Origin: Pedobacter sp.
GTDB taxonomy: Bacteria; Bacteroidota; Bacteroidia; Sphingobacteriales; Sphingobacteriaceae
Direction of reading: 5' to 3'
Assembly: GCF_031119335.1 (NCBI RefSeq)
Contig: NZ_JAVHXT010000002.1
Coordinates: 248,001-312,000 of the forward strand
DNA: 64,000 nucleotides
Shown: one piece after another, positions 16,373 to 25,277 of the stretch
Position numbering within the stretch: position 1 is the stretch's first letter
Layout of the letters: each line of letters starts with the position of its first letter
The notes under the pieces: model-generated
Told to the model about the DNA's origin: nothing
Seen by the model: only the letters and a program-made list of their open reading frames with translations
The model's database searches: none
Position numbers and translations under genes: made by a program

Positions 16373-17653
16373 TTAGTATTTGTATTTGTTCTTCCAGTTT
16401 TGTTTCAATTTTTCTCTCATTTTTTCTTCTGCCGGATTTTTGCCGGGGTCATAAAGCTTGGTACCGCTTAACTTTTCTGGCAAATATTCCTGCTCCTCAA
16501 AGTTACCATCGTAGGCATGAGAATATTTGTAATCGGCTCCGTAGCCAATGTTTTTCATCAACTTTGTTGGCGCATTACGCAAATGCAAAGGCACAGGCAG
16601 GTCGCCAGTTTGTTTTACCAAGGCTTGCGCTTTATTGATGGCTTCGTAAGAGGCATTGCTTTTTACTGATGATGCCATGTAAGTTACGCATTGCGATAAA
16701 ATAATCCTACTTTCGGGAAAACCGATGACATTGACCGCTTGAAAACAATTGTTCGCCAATAGCAGTGCGTTTGGGTTGGCATTACCAATATCTTCCGATG
16801 CCAAAATCACCAATCTACGAGCTATGAATAAGGGGTCTTCTCCACCTTCAATCATTCGTGCTAGCCAATAAACCGCTCCATTTGGGTCACTACCGCGGAT
16901 GGATTTAATAAATGCCGAAATAATATCGTAATGTTGTTCGCCCGCTTTATCGTAAAGTGCCAAGTTTTGCTGTGCATGAGCCAGTACGTTCTCGTTGGTG
17001 AGTTCTATTTTATCACCACCAATACCGTTAATGGCAATTTCTAAAACGTTGAGCAATTTTCGGGCATCGCCGCCACTCAAACGTATTAAAGCTTCATGTT
17101 CCTTAATTTTGATTTTCTTTTTCGATAGAATTTCGTCTTTGGCAATTGCTGTATTAAGCAAACCAACCAATTCTTCTTCCGTTAAGTTCTGGAGGATGTA
17201 AACTTGGCATCGAGAAAGCAAAGCTGATATCACTTCGAAGCTTGGATTTTCTGTAGTGGCACCAATTAGAGTAACTAAGCCACGCTCTACCGCACCCAAC
17301 AAACTATCTTGTTGTGATTTGCTAAAACGGTGTATCTCATCAATGAAAAGTACAGGCATTCCCATAAAGCCACCTTTTAGCGCAGCAGCTTTGTCAATTA
17401 CTTCCCGAACATCTTTAACGCCAGAGTTAATGGCACTTAATGCAAAAAAAGGTCGGTCCAAGTTTTGAGAAATGATGGTAGCTAGAGTAGTTTTTCCAAC
17501 TCCGGGAGGTCCCCAGAAAATCATGGATGGAATACGACCACTTTCGATAGCTTTTCGTAGTACTGCACCCTCGCCCACCAAGTGCTTTTGCCCTACGTAT
17601 TCATCTAAGTTTTGTGGGCGTAATCTTTCGGCCAATGGTGGAAGGTTCTGCAT
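16373..17653 (-). CDS. rarA: Replication-associated recombination protein A (RarA/MgsA)
   Basis: A 426-residue AAA+ ATPase of the clamp-loader clade that acts at stalled replication forks. Walker A GPPGVGKT is at 48-55, Walker B is LFIDEIHRFSKSQQD near 105, sensor 1 is GATTENPSFEV, and the C-terminal tetramerisation region carries SDPNGAVYWLARM and SEDIGNANP, all diagnostic of RarA. Full length. It abuts the DUF5687 gene on the same strand, which probably reflects compact packing rather than shared function. Confidence 0.96.
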   Translation of the reverse strand: MQNLPPLAERLRPQNLDEYVGQKHLVGEGAVLRKAIESGRIPSMIFWGPPGVGKTTLATIISQNLDRPFFALSAINSGVKDVREVIDKAAALKGGFMGMPVLFIDEIHRFSKSQQDSLLGAVERGLVTLIGATTENPSFEVISALLSRCQVYILQNLTEEELVGLLNTAIAKDEILSKKKIKIKEHEALIRLSGGDARKLLNVLEIAINGIGGDKIELTNENVLAHAQQNLALYDKAGEQHYDIISAFIKSIRGSDPNGAVYWLARMIEGGEDPLFIARRLVILASEDIGNANPNALLLANNCFQAVNVIGFPESRIILSQCVTYMASSVKSNASYEAINKAQALVKQTGDLPVPLHLRNAPTKLMKNIGYGADYKYSHAYDGNFEEQEYLPEKLSGTKLYDPGKNPAEEKMREKLKQNWKNKYKY

Positions 17654-17666
17654 TTTTTAAAGGTAA

Positions 17667-17987
17667 TTAAAAATAGAAATCCCAGCCACTCATATACCAG
17701 AAAAAAAAGAATATGAGAAGCAGAGAAATCTGAATAACCAGAAAACTAATTCGTTTTCCAGAGTTTTTTGATTTCCTATAAAAATAGATATTTAAAAGTG
17801 AAGGAGGGACAACCAATAGTAATAAAAAAATAACTCCATTAGCTTTTGAGTACATAAAACTACTTTCACCTTCTCCAAAAAACAACATCGAAAAAATAGC
17901 ATATCCAAAGAAAATAAAAGAAAAATAAGCTATCTCAATTAGAAAAGCAGTTACTAAATAGAGAATGTTTTTTTGCTTTTCTGTCAT
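17667..17987 (-). CDS. Small integral membrane protein (106 aa)
   Basis: Three to four hydrophobic helices (about 8-35, 48-68, 80-100) with short polar loops and a Lys/Arg-rich segment (YRKSKNSGKR), so it should lie in the inner membrane. No family recognised. It precedes rarA by 13 bases on the same strand and may be its upstream operon partner. It is AT-rich and phenylalanine-rich, as many small membrane proteins are. Confidence 0.65.
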   Translation of the reverse strand: MTEKQKNILYLVTAFLIEIAYFSFIFFGYAIFSMLFFGEGESSFMYSKANGVIFLLLLVVPPSLLNIYFYRKSKNSGKRISFLVIQISLLLIFFFFWYMSGWDFYF

Positions 17988-18019
17988 TTTGAAATCCTTT
18001 ATAGCTATAACTTTTGTAG

Positions 18020-18085
18020 TAAGATTGCTTCGTTCCTCGCAATGACGCTCCTATTACCGTCATTGCGAGGAACGAAGCAATCTTA
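18020..18085. repeat. 28-bp perfect inverted repeat, CGTCATTGCGAGG family
   Basis: Arms at 18020-18047 and 18058-18085 are exact mirrors (TAAGATTGCTTCGTTCCTCG... and its complement) with a 10-nt loop. It lies between the helicase 3' end and the start of the 106-aa gene and can fold on either strand, so it may end the helicase transcript. Confidence 0.85.
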
Positions 18086-18111
18086 AAGCGTTAAACTCTA
18101 AGCAATAAAAG

Positions 18112-19347
18112 TTACTCCGATTTCGCTGGTGCAGCTCCTTGTGCTTTAGGTTTCTTCTTAAAAAACTTCTTTTTCTTTTTAAAAGGCTTCTTTTCTCCCA
18201 CAGGCTCATCTTTCGGAGCTTCACCTAAATGCTCTGGCAAAGGCATTCTATCAATCTGGCGTTCAATTAGTTTTTCAATATTTGCCAAGCGGCGTTTATC
18301 TTTTCCGTTAACCAAGGTAATTGCAGTACCAGTGGTTGCCGCCCTAGCCGTACGCCCAATCCTGTGAATGTAATCTTCAGGGTCTTGTGGCGCATCGTAG
18401 TTAATCACCAAATCAATACCGGTTACATCTATACCACGACTTAAAACATCGGTACCAATTAAAACATTCAGTTTATCATTCTTAAAATCAAGCATAATGG
18501 CTTCACGTTCCTTTTGCTCCAAATCGCTATGAAATGCTGCTGCTTTTAGGCCTAGTTTTTTAAATACTTTACCCAGCTCTTTAACCTTTTCCTTACGACC
18601 AGCAAATACAATGATGCGGTTGTAAGTTGCAGATTTTAGCATCTCGGTAAGCAATGGTACTTTTTGGTCGTCGTGTATGAGATAAACCTGTTGATTGATA
18701 CCTTCTGCTGGTTTGGAAATCGCCAAACTAATTTGCTCGGGTTCGTTTAACAAAGTAGCCGCCAGCTTGCGTATTTTTGGCGGCATAGTAGCCGAGAACA
18801 TCACTGTTTGGCGTTTTTTAGGCAGATAACCTACAATTTTCATGATATCATCGTAGAAGCCCATATCCAACATCCTGTCTGCTTCGTCAAGCACTAAATG
18901 CTCTAGCTTTTCCATTTTTAAAACTCCAGAAGCTAGGTGAGAAATTAACCTACCAGGGGTAGCTATGATGATGTCTACACCTTCACGCATCGAACGTTTT
19001 TGTTGCTCGTATGCTACACCATCGCCGCCGCCAAAAACGGTTAACGAACTGATGTTGGTGAAGTAGGAAAGCGCTTCTACCTGTAAATCTATTTGTTGTG
19101 CCAGCTCACGGGTTGGTGTTAAAATAAGTACGCTATTATGGCGGTCTTGCTTAGTGGTAAGCAGGTTCATGATGGGCAGCAAAAAGGCACCAGTTTTACC
19201 TGTACCTGTTTGTGCGCAAGCTATTAAATCTTTGTTTGCTGTAATTAAAGGTATAGCTTGTTGCTGTATTGGCGTAGCATTTTTGAAGCCCATTGCTAGC
19301 AGGCCTTCTAAAAGCTCCGCGTTAAATCCAAATTCTTTAAAATCCAA
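18112..19347 (-). CDS. DEAD-box ATP-dependent RNA helicase (RhlE-like)
   Basis: A 411-residue RNA helicase. The Q motif is at 4-30 (FGFN...NATPIQQQAIP), motif I AQTGTGKT at 45-52, Ia PTRELAQQ, II DEADRMLDMGF, III SAT, and VI HRIGRTARA. A Lys-rich tail (KKPFKKKKKFFKKKP) follows, typical of RhlE/CsdA-type enzymes that remodel rRNA or mRNA. The start codon is TTG: no ATG lies upstream in frame, and starting at an inner ATG would remove the aromatic part of the Q motif. A near-consensus -7 (TACTTTTA) lies upstream. Confidence 0.94.
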   Translation of the reverse strand: MDFKEFGFNAELLEGLLAMGFKNATPIQQQAIPLITANKDLIACAQTGTGKTGAFLLPIMNLLTTKQDRHNSVLILTPTRELAQQIDLQVEALSYFTNISSLTVFGGGDGVAYEQQKRSMREGVDIIIATPGRLISHLASGVLKMEKLEHLVLDEADRMLDMGFYDDIMKIVGYLPKKRQTVMFSATMPPKIRKLAATLLNEPEQISLAISKPAEGINQQVYLIHDDQKVPLLTEMLKSATYNRIIVFAGRKEKVKELGKVFKKLGLKAAAFHSDLEQKEREAIMLDFKNDKLNVLIGTDVLSRGIDVTGIDLVINYDAPQDPEDYIHRIGRTARAATTGTAITLVNGKDKRRLANIEKLIERQIDRMPLPEHLGEAPKDEPVGEKKPFKKKKKFFKKKPKAQGAAPAKSE

Positions 19348-19419
19348 TTGATGTTTTTAATAATAGCATAAAAGTATTGTTAAATAGAGGGAAATGCAAA
19401 TTGCCACGCAGTTAAGGTG

Positions 19420-19468
19420 AACTTTGTCAATCTTTTCTATGCAAAATGTTTATAAGATTGATAAAGTT
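19420..19468. repeat. AACTTTGTCAATCTT inverted repeat, copy 1
   Basis: AACTTTGTCAATCTT (19420-19434) pairs with AAGATTGATAAAGTT (19454-19468), one wobble. The same 15-bp arms recur at 58069-58116. Confidence 0.65.
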
Positions 19469-19522
19469 TGTGTAGAGACCATTGTTAAATAAACACAATT
19501 GAAGTGGAAAGCCTTTTTGGAG

Positions 19523-19770
19523 CGTCATTTCGAATGCAGAGAGAAATCTGTTCGTTAGAAGCATTTATTTACACCCGTGGTTGGTGTTATCACCATACCA
19601 CATTAAGATATAAACACCATGGAAATCGCTGGATAGTTGGTGATAACACCAACCATAAGGATATCTTTCTTGTGCAAAATTTCTATTTGTGTAGAAATTA
19701 TTCTTTGCGAAACTTTACACCCGTGGTTGGTGTTATCACCATACCACATAATTATTCTTTGCGAAACTTT
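19523..19770. repeat. Nested repeat block upstream of sdhC
   Basis: Contains a half copy of the CGTCATTTCGA palindrome (19523), a 35-bp exact direct repeat at 19569-19603 and 19715-19749 (core GTGGTTGGTGTTATCACC), an inverted partial copy at 19635-19655, and AATTATTCTTTGCGAAACTTT repeated around 19697 and 19751. An open frame runs through the block but its content is repeat-derived, so no gene is called. Confidence 0.75.
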
Positions 19771-19868
19771 GCGAAAACTTCCAAAATCTTTACGTTAAAA
19801 TTTAACCGCAAAGGAAATAAGAGCTGCGCAAAGAACGCTAAGTTTATTTGCACAGTTTTGGGTTAATT

Positions 19869-19963
19869 AAACCTGATGGTAGTGTATCCCGATGTAAAAT
19901 CGGGAGCAGCGTACAGCAGGGCTATCGTCTCCGATGAATACTGACTTTCATTTTGAAATTTAA
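19869..19963 (+). repeat. Structured repeat, CCTGATGG...GCAGGGCT family, copy 2
   Basis: Opens AACCTGATGGTAGTG, has a central ATCCCGATGTAAAATCGGGA hairpin, closes GTACAGCAGGGCTATCG; CCTG/CAGG can pair. A tail ending TTTTGAAATT follows. Located 150 bases before sdhC. Confidence 0.6.
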
Positions 19964-20080
19964 CTACTTCAACTACAAGCGCAAACGTTGCCAATAGCGT
20001 ATTTTAATTAGAACGTTTCTAAATTGTCGATTTGTCGTTTTTTTGTAAGTTTTATTCCTAGTAAGTCTTCATATTTTAGA

Positions 20081-20088
20081 TAGCTTTG
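20081..20088 (+). promoter_or_regulatory. sdhCAB promoter -7 element (TAGCTTTG)
   Basis: Perfect TAnnTTTG, 28 nt before the sdhC ATG. The -33 region is not obvious. Confidence 0.7.
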
Positions 20089-20116
20089 CACACTAGTAAT
20101 ATAAATAAACAATCTA

Positions 20117-20785
20117 ATGAGTAGTTTAAGTAAAGCTTTTACGTCGTCTATAGGTAAAAAGTTTGTAATGGGGCTAACGGGTCTTTTCTTGATTTCGTTT
20201 CTTATTGTACACGTATCTATAAACGCACTAATTTTTTTAAATGATGGAGGAGAAACCTTCAATGTTGCTGCCGATTTTATGGCACACAACATTGTTATCC
20301 GCATCATGGAAGTTGGATTATTCTTAGGAATTATCTTGCACATTGTTCAGGCGATTATGTTAACGTCGCAAAATAATGCGGCAAGACCTGAGAAATATGC
20401 GTACAACAAGCCGCAGGCTAATAGTAAATGGTACTCTCGTAGTATGGGTTTACTGGGTACGTTAATTTTGATGTTCTTGGTATTACACCTTTATCACTTC
20501 TGGTGGCCTACAAAAGTGTCTGTTTATACACACCAAGAGCATAACACCTTTCAAAACATTGTGATGATTTTCCAAGAAGAATGGGTGGTTGCTGTTTATG
20601 TTTTGGGTGTAATTTCTTTAGGATATCACTTGTTGCACGGTTTTCAATCGTCTTTTCAAACGATGGGCTGGAACCACAAAAAATGGACACCAGTTGTAAA
20701 AACAGTAGGCGTATGGTTCTCAATCATTGTTCCTATCATTTTTGCTTTAATGCCAATCGCAATCTATTTTGGTTGGGTTAGCTAA
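20117..20785 (+). CDS. sdhC: Succinate dehydrogenase cytochrome b subunit
   Basis: A 222-residue membrane anchor of the B-type (single large cytochrome b) succinate:quinone oxidoreductase, as in Bacteroidetes. Five hydrophobic helices; histidines in the helices (LIVHVSINA, LGIILHIVQA, LVLHLYHFWW, LGYHLLHGFQ) are the expected ligands for two b haems. It passes electrons from succinate oxidation to menaquinone. First gene of the operon; sdhA starts 31 bases later. Confidence 0.95.
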   Translation: MSSLSKAFTSSIGKKFVMGLTGLFLISFLIVHVSINALIFLNDGGETFNVAADFMAHNIVIRIMEVGLFLGIILHIVQAIMLTSQNNAARPEKYAYNKPQANSKWYSRSMGLLGTLILMFLVLHLYHFWWPTKVSVYTHQEHNTFQNIVMIFQEEWVVAVYVLGVISLGYHLLHGFQSSFQTMGWNHKKWTPVVKTVGVWFSIIVPIIFALMPIAIYFGWVS

Positions 20786-20816
20786 ACCGAAACGTTTAAT
20801 TAAAAGGATTAAGTAA

Positions 20817-22796
20817 ATGTCGAAATTAAATTCAAATATCCCTGCGGGCGAATTAACCCAAAAGTGGACAAAATATAAATCTTCTGTGCCGTTGGTAAAC
20901 CCAGCAAACAAAAGAAGTTTGGAAGTAATTGTAGTAGGTTCTGGTTTAGCGGGTGCGTCTGCAGCGGCTACATTAGCAGAAATGGGCTACAAAGTAAAAT
21001 GTTTTTGCTTCCAAGATTCGCCTCGTAGAGCGCACTCTATTGCTGCTCAAGGTGGTATCAATGCTGCAAAAAACTATCAAAATGATGGTGATAGCACTTA
21101 CCGTTTATTTTACGATACCATTAAAGGTGGTGACTACAGAGCACGTGAAGCTAACGTACACCGTTTAGCTGAGGTGAGTGCAAACATTATTGACCAATGT
21201 GTGGCGCAAGGTGTGCCGTTGGCTCGTGAATATGGTGGTTTGTTAGATAACCGTTCTTTTGGCGGTACACAAGTACAACGTACATTCTACGCAGCTGGTC
21301 AAACAGGTCAGCAATTATTGTTGGGTGCTTACTCAGCTTTAGAGCGTCAGGTTGGTATGGGTAAAGTACAAATGTACACTCGTCACGAAATGCTTGATGT
21401 GGTTGTGATTGATGGAAAAGCTCGTGGTATTATTGCTCGTAACTTAATTACTGGCGAGTTAGAGCGTCACTTCGGTCATGCGGTGGTTTTAGGTACTGGT
21501 GGTTACGGTAACGTATTCTACTTATCTACCAATGCAATGGGAAGTAATGTTACTGCGGCTTGGAAAGTGCACAAAAAAGGTGCTTTCTTCGCTAACCCTT
21601 GCTACACGCAAATTCACCCTACGTGTATCCCAGTTTCTGGCGATCACCAATCTAAATTAACCTTAATGTCTGAGTCGTTACGTAACGATGGACGTATCTG
21701 GGTTCCTAAAAAGAAAGATGATACGCGTAAAGCTTCGGATATTCCAGAAGATGAAAGAGATTACTATTTAGAGCGTCGTTACCCTGCTTTCGGTAACTTG
21801 GTACCTCGTGACGTGGCTTCTCGTGCCGCTAAAGAACGTTGCGATGCCGGTTATGGTGTAGGTGCTTCTAAATTAGCTGTATACTTAGATTTTAAAGCAA
21901 ATACAGAGCGTTATGGTCGTATCGAAGCTTCTAAAGCTGGTAATCATAATCCTGATAAAGAAACTTGCATGCGTTTAGGTACTGCCGTAATTAAAGAAAA
22001 GTACGGTAACTTATTCGACATGTATGCGCAAATCACAGGTGAAAATCCTTACGAAACCCCAATGCGTATTTACCCAGCGGTACACTATACCATGGGGGGT
22101 GTTTGGGTTGATTATGATTTGATGACAACCATTCCTGGTTTGTACTGTACAGGTGAGGCCAACTTCTCTGATCACGGTGCTAACCGCCTAGGTGCTTCGG
22201 CATTGATGCAAGGTTTAGCAGATGGTTATTTCGTATTACCTTACACCATCGGTTCTTACTTATCGAAAGAAATTGCAACTAAACCAATTCCTACAGATCA
22301 CCCTGCGTTTGTGGAAGCTGAGAACGAAGTTAAAGCAACTATCGATAAATTCTTAAGCATTAACGGAACTAAATCTGTAGACCATTTCCACAAAAGATTA
22401 GGCCACATTATGTGGGAAAAATGTGGTATGGCTCGTAATAAAGAAGGTTTAACTCAAGCTATCCAAGAAATTCAAGATTTACGTAGAGAGTTTTGGGCTG
22501 ATGTTAAAGTTCCAGGTTCTGCAGATGAGTTTAACCCTGAATTGGAAAAAGCACACCGTGTTGCAGATTTTATTGAGTTAGGTGAGTTAATGTGTAAAGA
22601 TGCCCTAAACAGAGAAGAAAGCTGTGGCGGTCACTTTAGAGAGGAGCACCAAACTGAAGAAGGCGAAGCAAAACGTGATGATGAAAACTATGCATACGTT
22701 GCAGCTTGGGAATATAAAGGCGTAAGTGAATTCGAATTGCATAAAGAAGAATTGATTTACGAAAACATTAAAGTAGCACAAAGGAATTATAAATAG
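20817..22796 (+). CDS. sdhA: Succinate dehydrogenase flavoprotein subunit
   Basis: A 659-residue FAD subunit of complex II. The dinucleotide-binding motif [19 protein letters not shown] is near residue 40, [12 protein letters not shown] marks the FAD-linking histidine, and active-site stretches [11 protein letters not shown] and [17 protein letters not shown] are intact. It oxidises succinate to fumarate in the TCA cycle. The length matches the long Bacteroidetes form. It is separated from sdhB by 136 bases that hold a hairpin, an unusually wide gap for subunits of one complex. Confidence 0.97.
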   Translation: MSKLNSNIPAGELTQKWTKYKSSVPLVNPANKRSLEVIVVGSGLAGASAAATLAEMGYKVKCFCFQDSPRRAHSIAAQGGINAAKNYQNDGDSTYRLFYDTIKGGDYRAREANVHRLAEVSANIIDQCVAQGVPLAREYGGLLDNRSFGGTQVQRTFYAAGQTGQQLLLGAYSALERQVGMGKVQMYTRHEMLDVVVIDGKARGIIARNLITGELERHFGHAVVLGTGGYGNVFYLSTNAMGSNVTAAWKVHKKGAFFANPCYTQIHPTCIPVSGDHQSKLTLMSESLRNDGRIWVPKKKDDTRKASDIPEDERDYYLERRYPAFGNLVPRDVASRAAKERCDAGYGVGASKLAVYLDFKANTERYGRIEASKAGNHNPDKETCMRLGTAVIKEKYGNLFDMYAQITGENPYETPMRIYPAVHYTMGGVWVDYDLMTTIPGLYCTGEANFSDHGANRLGASALMQGLADGYFVLPYTIGSYLSKEIATKPIPTDHPAFVEAENEVKATIDKFLSINGTKSVDHFHKRLGHIMWEKCGMARNKEGLTQAIQEIQDLRREFWADVKVPGSADEFNPELEKAHRVADFIELGELMCKDALNREESCGGHFREEHQTEEGEAKRDDENYAYVAAWEYKGVSEFELHKEELIYENIKVAQRNYK

Positions 22797-22800
22797 TACA

Positions 22801-22930
22801 GCGTATTGAGATATGCGTATTGAGACATACGATAACTCAAACAACTGTTATAAAGTTATTAATAGTATAGTGTAAAGTTTAGCGAGATTAAAATCTCAAT
22901 ACGCAATACCCAATACTCAATACTTAAAGA
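22801..22930. repeat. Inverted repeat and CAATACxCAATAC phrases between sdhA and sdhB
   Basis: GCGTATTGAGAT (22801-22812) pairs with ATCTCAATACGC (22893-22904). The right arm is followed by CAATACCCAATACTCAATAC, and the left arm is partly repeated (ATGCGTATTGAGA). A related phrase (ATCTCAATACGCAATACT) lies at 41669-41686 before the M28 peptidase. Confidence 0.7.
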
Positions 22931-22932
22931 AA

Positions 22933-23703
22933 ATGAGTACAGGAAACATGAATTTAACGCTACAAGTTTGGCGTCAAAAAAATAGCAAATCAGCAGGTAA
23001 ACTAGTTGATTACAAGCTTTCTGATATTTCACCAGACATGTCTTTCTTAGAGATGTTTGACGTTTTAAACGAACAATTAATTAACAAAGGTGAAGAGCCT
23101 GTTGTATTTGACCACGATTGTAGAGAAGGTATCTGCGGTATGTGTTCAATGTTCATTAACGGACAACCGCACGGACCAAAAGACTTGGTAACTACCTGCC
23201 AATTACACATGCGTTCGTTCAACGATGGTGACACCATTGTGGTTGAGCCTTGGAGAGCAAAAGCATTCCCGGTAATTAAAGATTTAGCGGTAGACCGTTC
23301 TGCTTTTGACCGTATCATTGCTTCTGGTGGCTTCGTATCAGTAAACACTGGTAACGCACAAGATGCAAACGCATTGCCAATCCCTAAAATTCAGGCTGAT
23401 GCTGCTTTTGAAGCTGCTGCTTGTATTGGTTGTGGTGCTTGTGTGGCTACTTGTAAAAATGCTTCGGCAATGCTTTTCGTTTCGGCAAAAGTATCTCAGC
23501 TGGCTTTATTACCGCAAGGTCAGCCAGAGCGTTACCGTCGTGTACAAAGCATGGTAGCTCAAATGGACGAAGAAGGTTTCGGTAACTGTACCAATACTGG
23601 TGCTTGTGAGGCTGAGTGTCCAAAAGGTATCTCGCTAGAAAACATCGCTCGTATGAACAGAGATTACTTCAGCGCAAAATTCATCAGCGAAGAAGAAGTA
23701 TAA
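22933..23703 (+). CDS. sdhB: Succinate dehydrogenase iron-sulfur subunit
   Basis: A 256-residue subunit carrying three clusters between FAD and quinone: [2Fe-2S] on C63, C68, C71 and C89 ([11 protein letters not shown]), [4Fe-4S] on [11 protein letters not shown] (C164, C167, C170, C174) and [3Fe-4S] on [11 protein letters not shown] (C219, C225, C229). All ligands are present. Third gene of sdhCAB; a 25-bp-arm palindrome starts 8 bases after the stop and may end the operon transcript. Confidence 0.97.
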   Translation: MSTGNMNLTLQVWRQKNSKSAGKLVDYKLSDISPDMSFLEMFDVLNEQLINKGEEPVVFDHDCREGICGMCSMFINGQPHGPKDLVTTCQLHMRSFNDGDTIVVEPWRAKAFPVIKDLAVDRSAFDRIIASGGFVSVNTGNAQDANALPIPKIQADAAFEAAACIGCGACVATCKNASAMLFVSAKVSQLALLPQGQPERYRRVQSMVAQMDEEGFGNCTNTGACEAECPKGISLENIARMNRDYFSAKFISEEEV

Positions 23704-23710
23704 TTAAACT

Positions 23711-23794
23711 CGTCATTGCGAGGCACGAAGCAATCCTACAACGTCGGTCAAAATAAACTATCGCTTTAAGATTGCTTCGTGCCTCGCAATGACG
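23711..23794. repeat. CGTCATTGCGAGG palindrome with 25-bp perfect arms
   Basis: Arms 23711-23735 and 23770-23794 (CGTCATTGCGAGGCACGAAG...) mirror exactly around a 34-nt loop. It directly follows sdhB and may act as its terminator. Confidence 0.85.
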
Positions 23795-23865
23795 GCTCAT
23801 AGTTTTAACATAAGTCCCCAAATCTTTAATTAGGCTTGGGGATTTTTGCATTTGCTTCACCTCGC

Positions 23866-23975
23866 CGTCATTTCGATGAGGAGTACTAAGAAGAGAATTG
23901 GAAATCAACGAAGTTAAATTTAACTACCTATAAGCAAATTGCTAGATCTCTCCTCGTTCCTCGTTCGAGATGACG
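23866..23975. repeat. CGTCATTTCGA palindromic repeat, degenerate copy
   Basis: Starts CGTCATTTCGATGAGGAG and ends CCTCGTTCGAGATGACG, with a less well paired middle. Part of the repeat-filled 516-base gap 23704-24219, where no gene is seen. Confidence 0.65.
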
Positions 23976-24026
23976 AATTTCTCAAAGGCTTGGGGTTTTT
24001 AGATTTTGAAGCTTGCTTTCGCTCCT

Positions 24027-24118
24027 CGTCATTCCCGCGTAGGCGGGAATCTTAAAGCGAGATAAAAGTTTTTCAACCTCTTATCGCATTACGATTGCCA
24101 GTCAAGCTGGCAATGACG
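24027..24118. repeat. CGTCATTCCCGCG / GCTGGCAATGACG palindromic repeat
   Basis: Starts CGTCATTCCCGCGTAGGCGG and ends CAGTCAAGCTGGCAATGACG. The outer ends pair; each half also has its own hairpin (TTCCCGCGTAGGCGGGAA; TTGCCAGTCAAGCTGGCAA). Confidence 0.65.
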
Positions 24119-24219
24119 GCATAGGAAAGGAAATACAAACATTCATAATCAACTTTTCTCAAAAAGCTTAAAACAATACATCCATACCATCGTTTTTAAA
24201 CTAATAAAAGACATTAATT

Positions 24220-24426
24220 ATGACAAAGCAAACAAAAATATTGAGCGGCGTTTTAGCTGGAGTAGCTTTAGGAGCCGTTGTAGCGATGGTTTTATCATCG
24301 GATAAAAACAGCGACATGAAAGATAAAATTGGAGATTGGTTCTGCGACTTATTCGATAAATCGAAAGATAAATTAGCTGGCGTTGCCGATATGGTAAAAG
24401 ACCAAGCTGATAGAATAAAAGCATAA
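24220..24426 (+). CDS. YtxH domain-containing small protein
   Basis: A 68-residue protein: one N-terminal membrane helix (ILSGVLAGVALGAVVAMVLSS) followed by an amphipathic charged helix (KDKIGDWFCDLFDKSKDKLAGVADMVKDQ). This is the YtxH pattern (general stress/gas-vesicle-like membrane proteins). The role in Bacteroidetes is unknown. It stands alone between two palindromic repeats. Confidence 0.8.
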   Translation: MTKQTKILSGVLAGVALGAVVAMVLSSDKNSDMKDKIGDWFCDLFDKSKDKLAGVADMVKDQADRIKA

Positions 24427-24431
24427 ATTTT

Positions 24432-24500
24432 CGTCATTGCGACGCGATTGAATAGATTGCTTTCCCGAATTATCGGGATAAACTATGCCTCGCAATGACG
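24432..24500. repeat. CGTCATTGCGA palindromic repeat with embedded CCCGAATTATCGGG hairpin
   Basis: The ends CGTCATTGCG / CGCAATGACG pair; the centre carries TCCCGAATTATCGGGA. It lies between the YtxH gene and the methyltransferase gene. Confidence 0.7.
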
Positions 24501-24521
24501 ACTTGTATAAGGGCGTTTCCG

Positions 24522-24529
24522 TATCTTTG
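24522..24529 (+). promoter_or_regulatory. Leaderless-type promoter of the methyltransferase gene
   Basis: TATCTTTG matches TAnnTTTG and is 4 nt from the ATG at 24534. Confidence 0.7.
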
Positions 24530-24533
24530 AAAC

Positions 24534-25217
24534 ATGGATATTTACGGAAACGCCCTTTTAGATTTTCACCAGACCGGCAAAGCCGATATTTTATGGCTGC
24601 ACAACTCTTACGGTGAACCAGAAGAAATGCCAATTGAGGTTTTCTTTCGGAGCGAAGATGATATGCCAGAGATTGAACTTAAAGCACTTGGGCTTTGCAA
24701 AGGCAAAGTACTTGATGTTGGCGCTGGTGTTGGTAGTCATGCGTTACTGCTAGACAAAAAAAAGATTGATGTAACTGCCATAGACATTTCGCCAATTGCA
24801 GTTCAAATTATGCAGGAACGCGGCGTTAAAAATCCTCAATTACAAGATTTCTTTCAGGTAAAGAAAAAGTACGACACCATGTTGTTTTTGATGAATGGTA
24901 TTGGGCTTACTGGAACTTTACAAGGTTTTGAAGATTTTTTGGAAAGCGCCAAACAAATATTAAATCCAAACGGTCAATTGCTTTTTGACAGCTCTGATAT
25001 TTCCTATTTGTATGACGATATGCCAATGCCAACTGATCAATATTTTGGCGAAATCAGCTACTGCTATGAATATAAAAAGGAAAAAGGAAATTGGTTTAAT
25101 TGGCTTTACATAGACCCAACCACGCTGCAACGTTTAAGCAAGCAACATGGTTGGAATTGCAAGATTGTTTATGTAGATGAAAATGACCAGTATTTGGCGC
25201 AACTTACTCACCCCTAA
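24534..25217 (+). CDS. Class I SAM-dependent methyltransferase
   Basis: A 227-residue cytoplasmic methyltransferase. Motif I is VLDVGAGVGSHALLL near residue 60 and the acidic residue after strand 2 is in VTAIDISPIAV; motif IV is MLFLMNGIGL. The substrate is unknown; the N-terminal FHQTGKADILWLHNSYGEPEEMP is a recurring arrangement in this Bacteroidetes family. Probably leaderless. A CCCCTAAA-type hairpin follows the stop. Confidence 0.9.
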   Translation: MDIYGNALLDFHQTGKADILWLHNSYGEPEEMPIEVFFRSEDDMPEIELKALGLCKGKVLDVGAGVGSHALLLDKKKIDVTAIDISPIAVQIMQERGVKNPQLQDFFQVKKKYDTMLFLMNGIGLTGTLQGFEDFLESAKQILNPNGQLLFDSSDISYLYDDMPMPTDQYFGEISYCYEYKKEKGNWFNWLYIDPTTLQRLSKQHGWNCKIVYVDENDQYLAQLTHP

Positions 25218-25275
25218 ATCCCCTAAAGGGGGAATATATATTGCGCCCAGCAAAGTCCCCTTTAGGGGATTTAGG
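25213..25275. repeat. 19-bp perfect inverted repeat (CCTAAATCCCCTAAAGGGG)
   Basis: Arms 25213-25231 and 25257-25275 are exact mirrors. It sits between the convergent methyltransferase and pepT genes, where it may end both transcripts. A related CCTCCCCTAACCCCTCC hairpin occurs at 43546-43572. Confidence 0.8.
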
Positions 25276-25277
25276 AG

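Noticed and set aside
19504..19866. Open frame of 120 codons upstream of sdhC
   Set aside because: It runs through several copies of repeats, and its protein has no ordered composition. It is read-through of repeat DNA.
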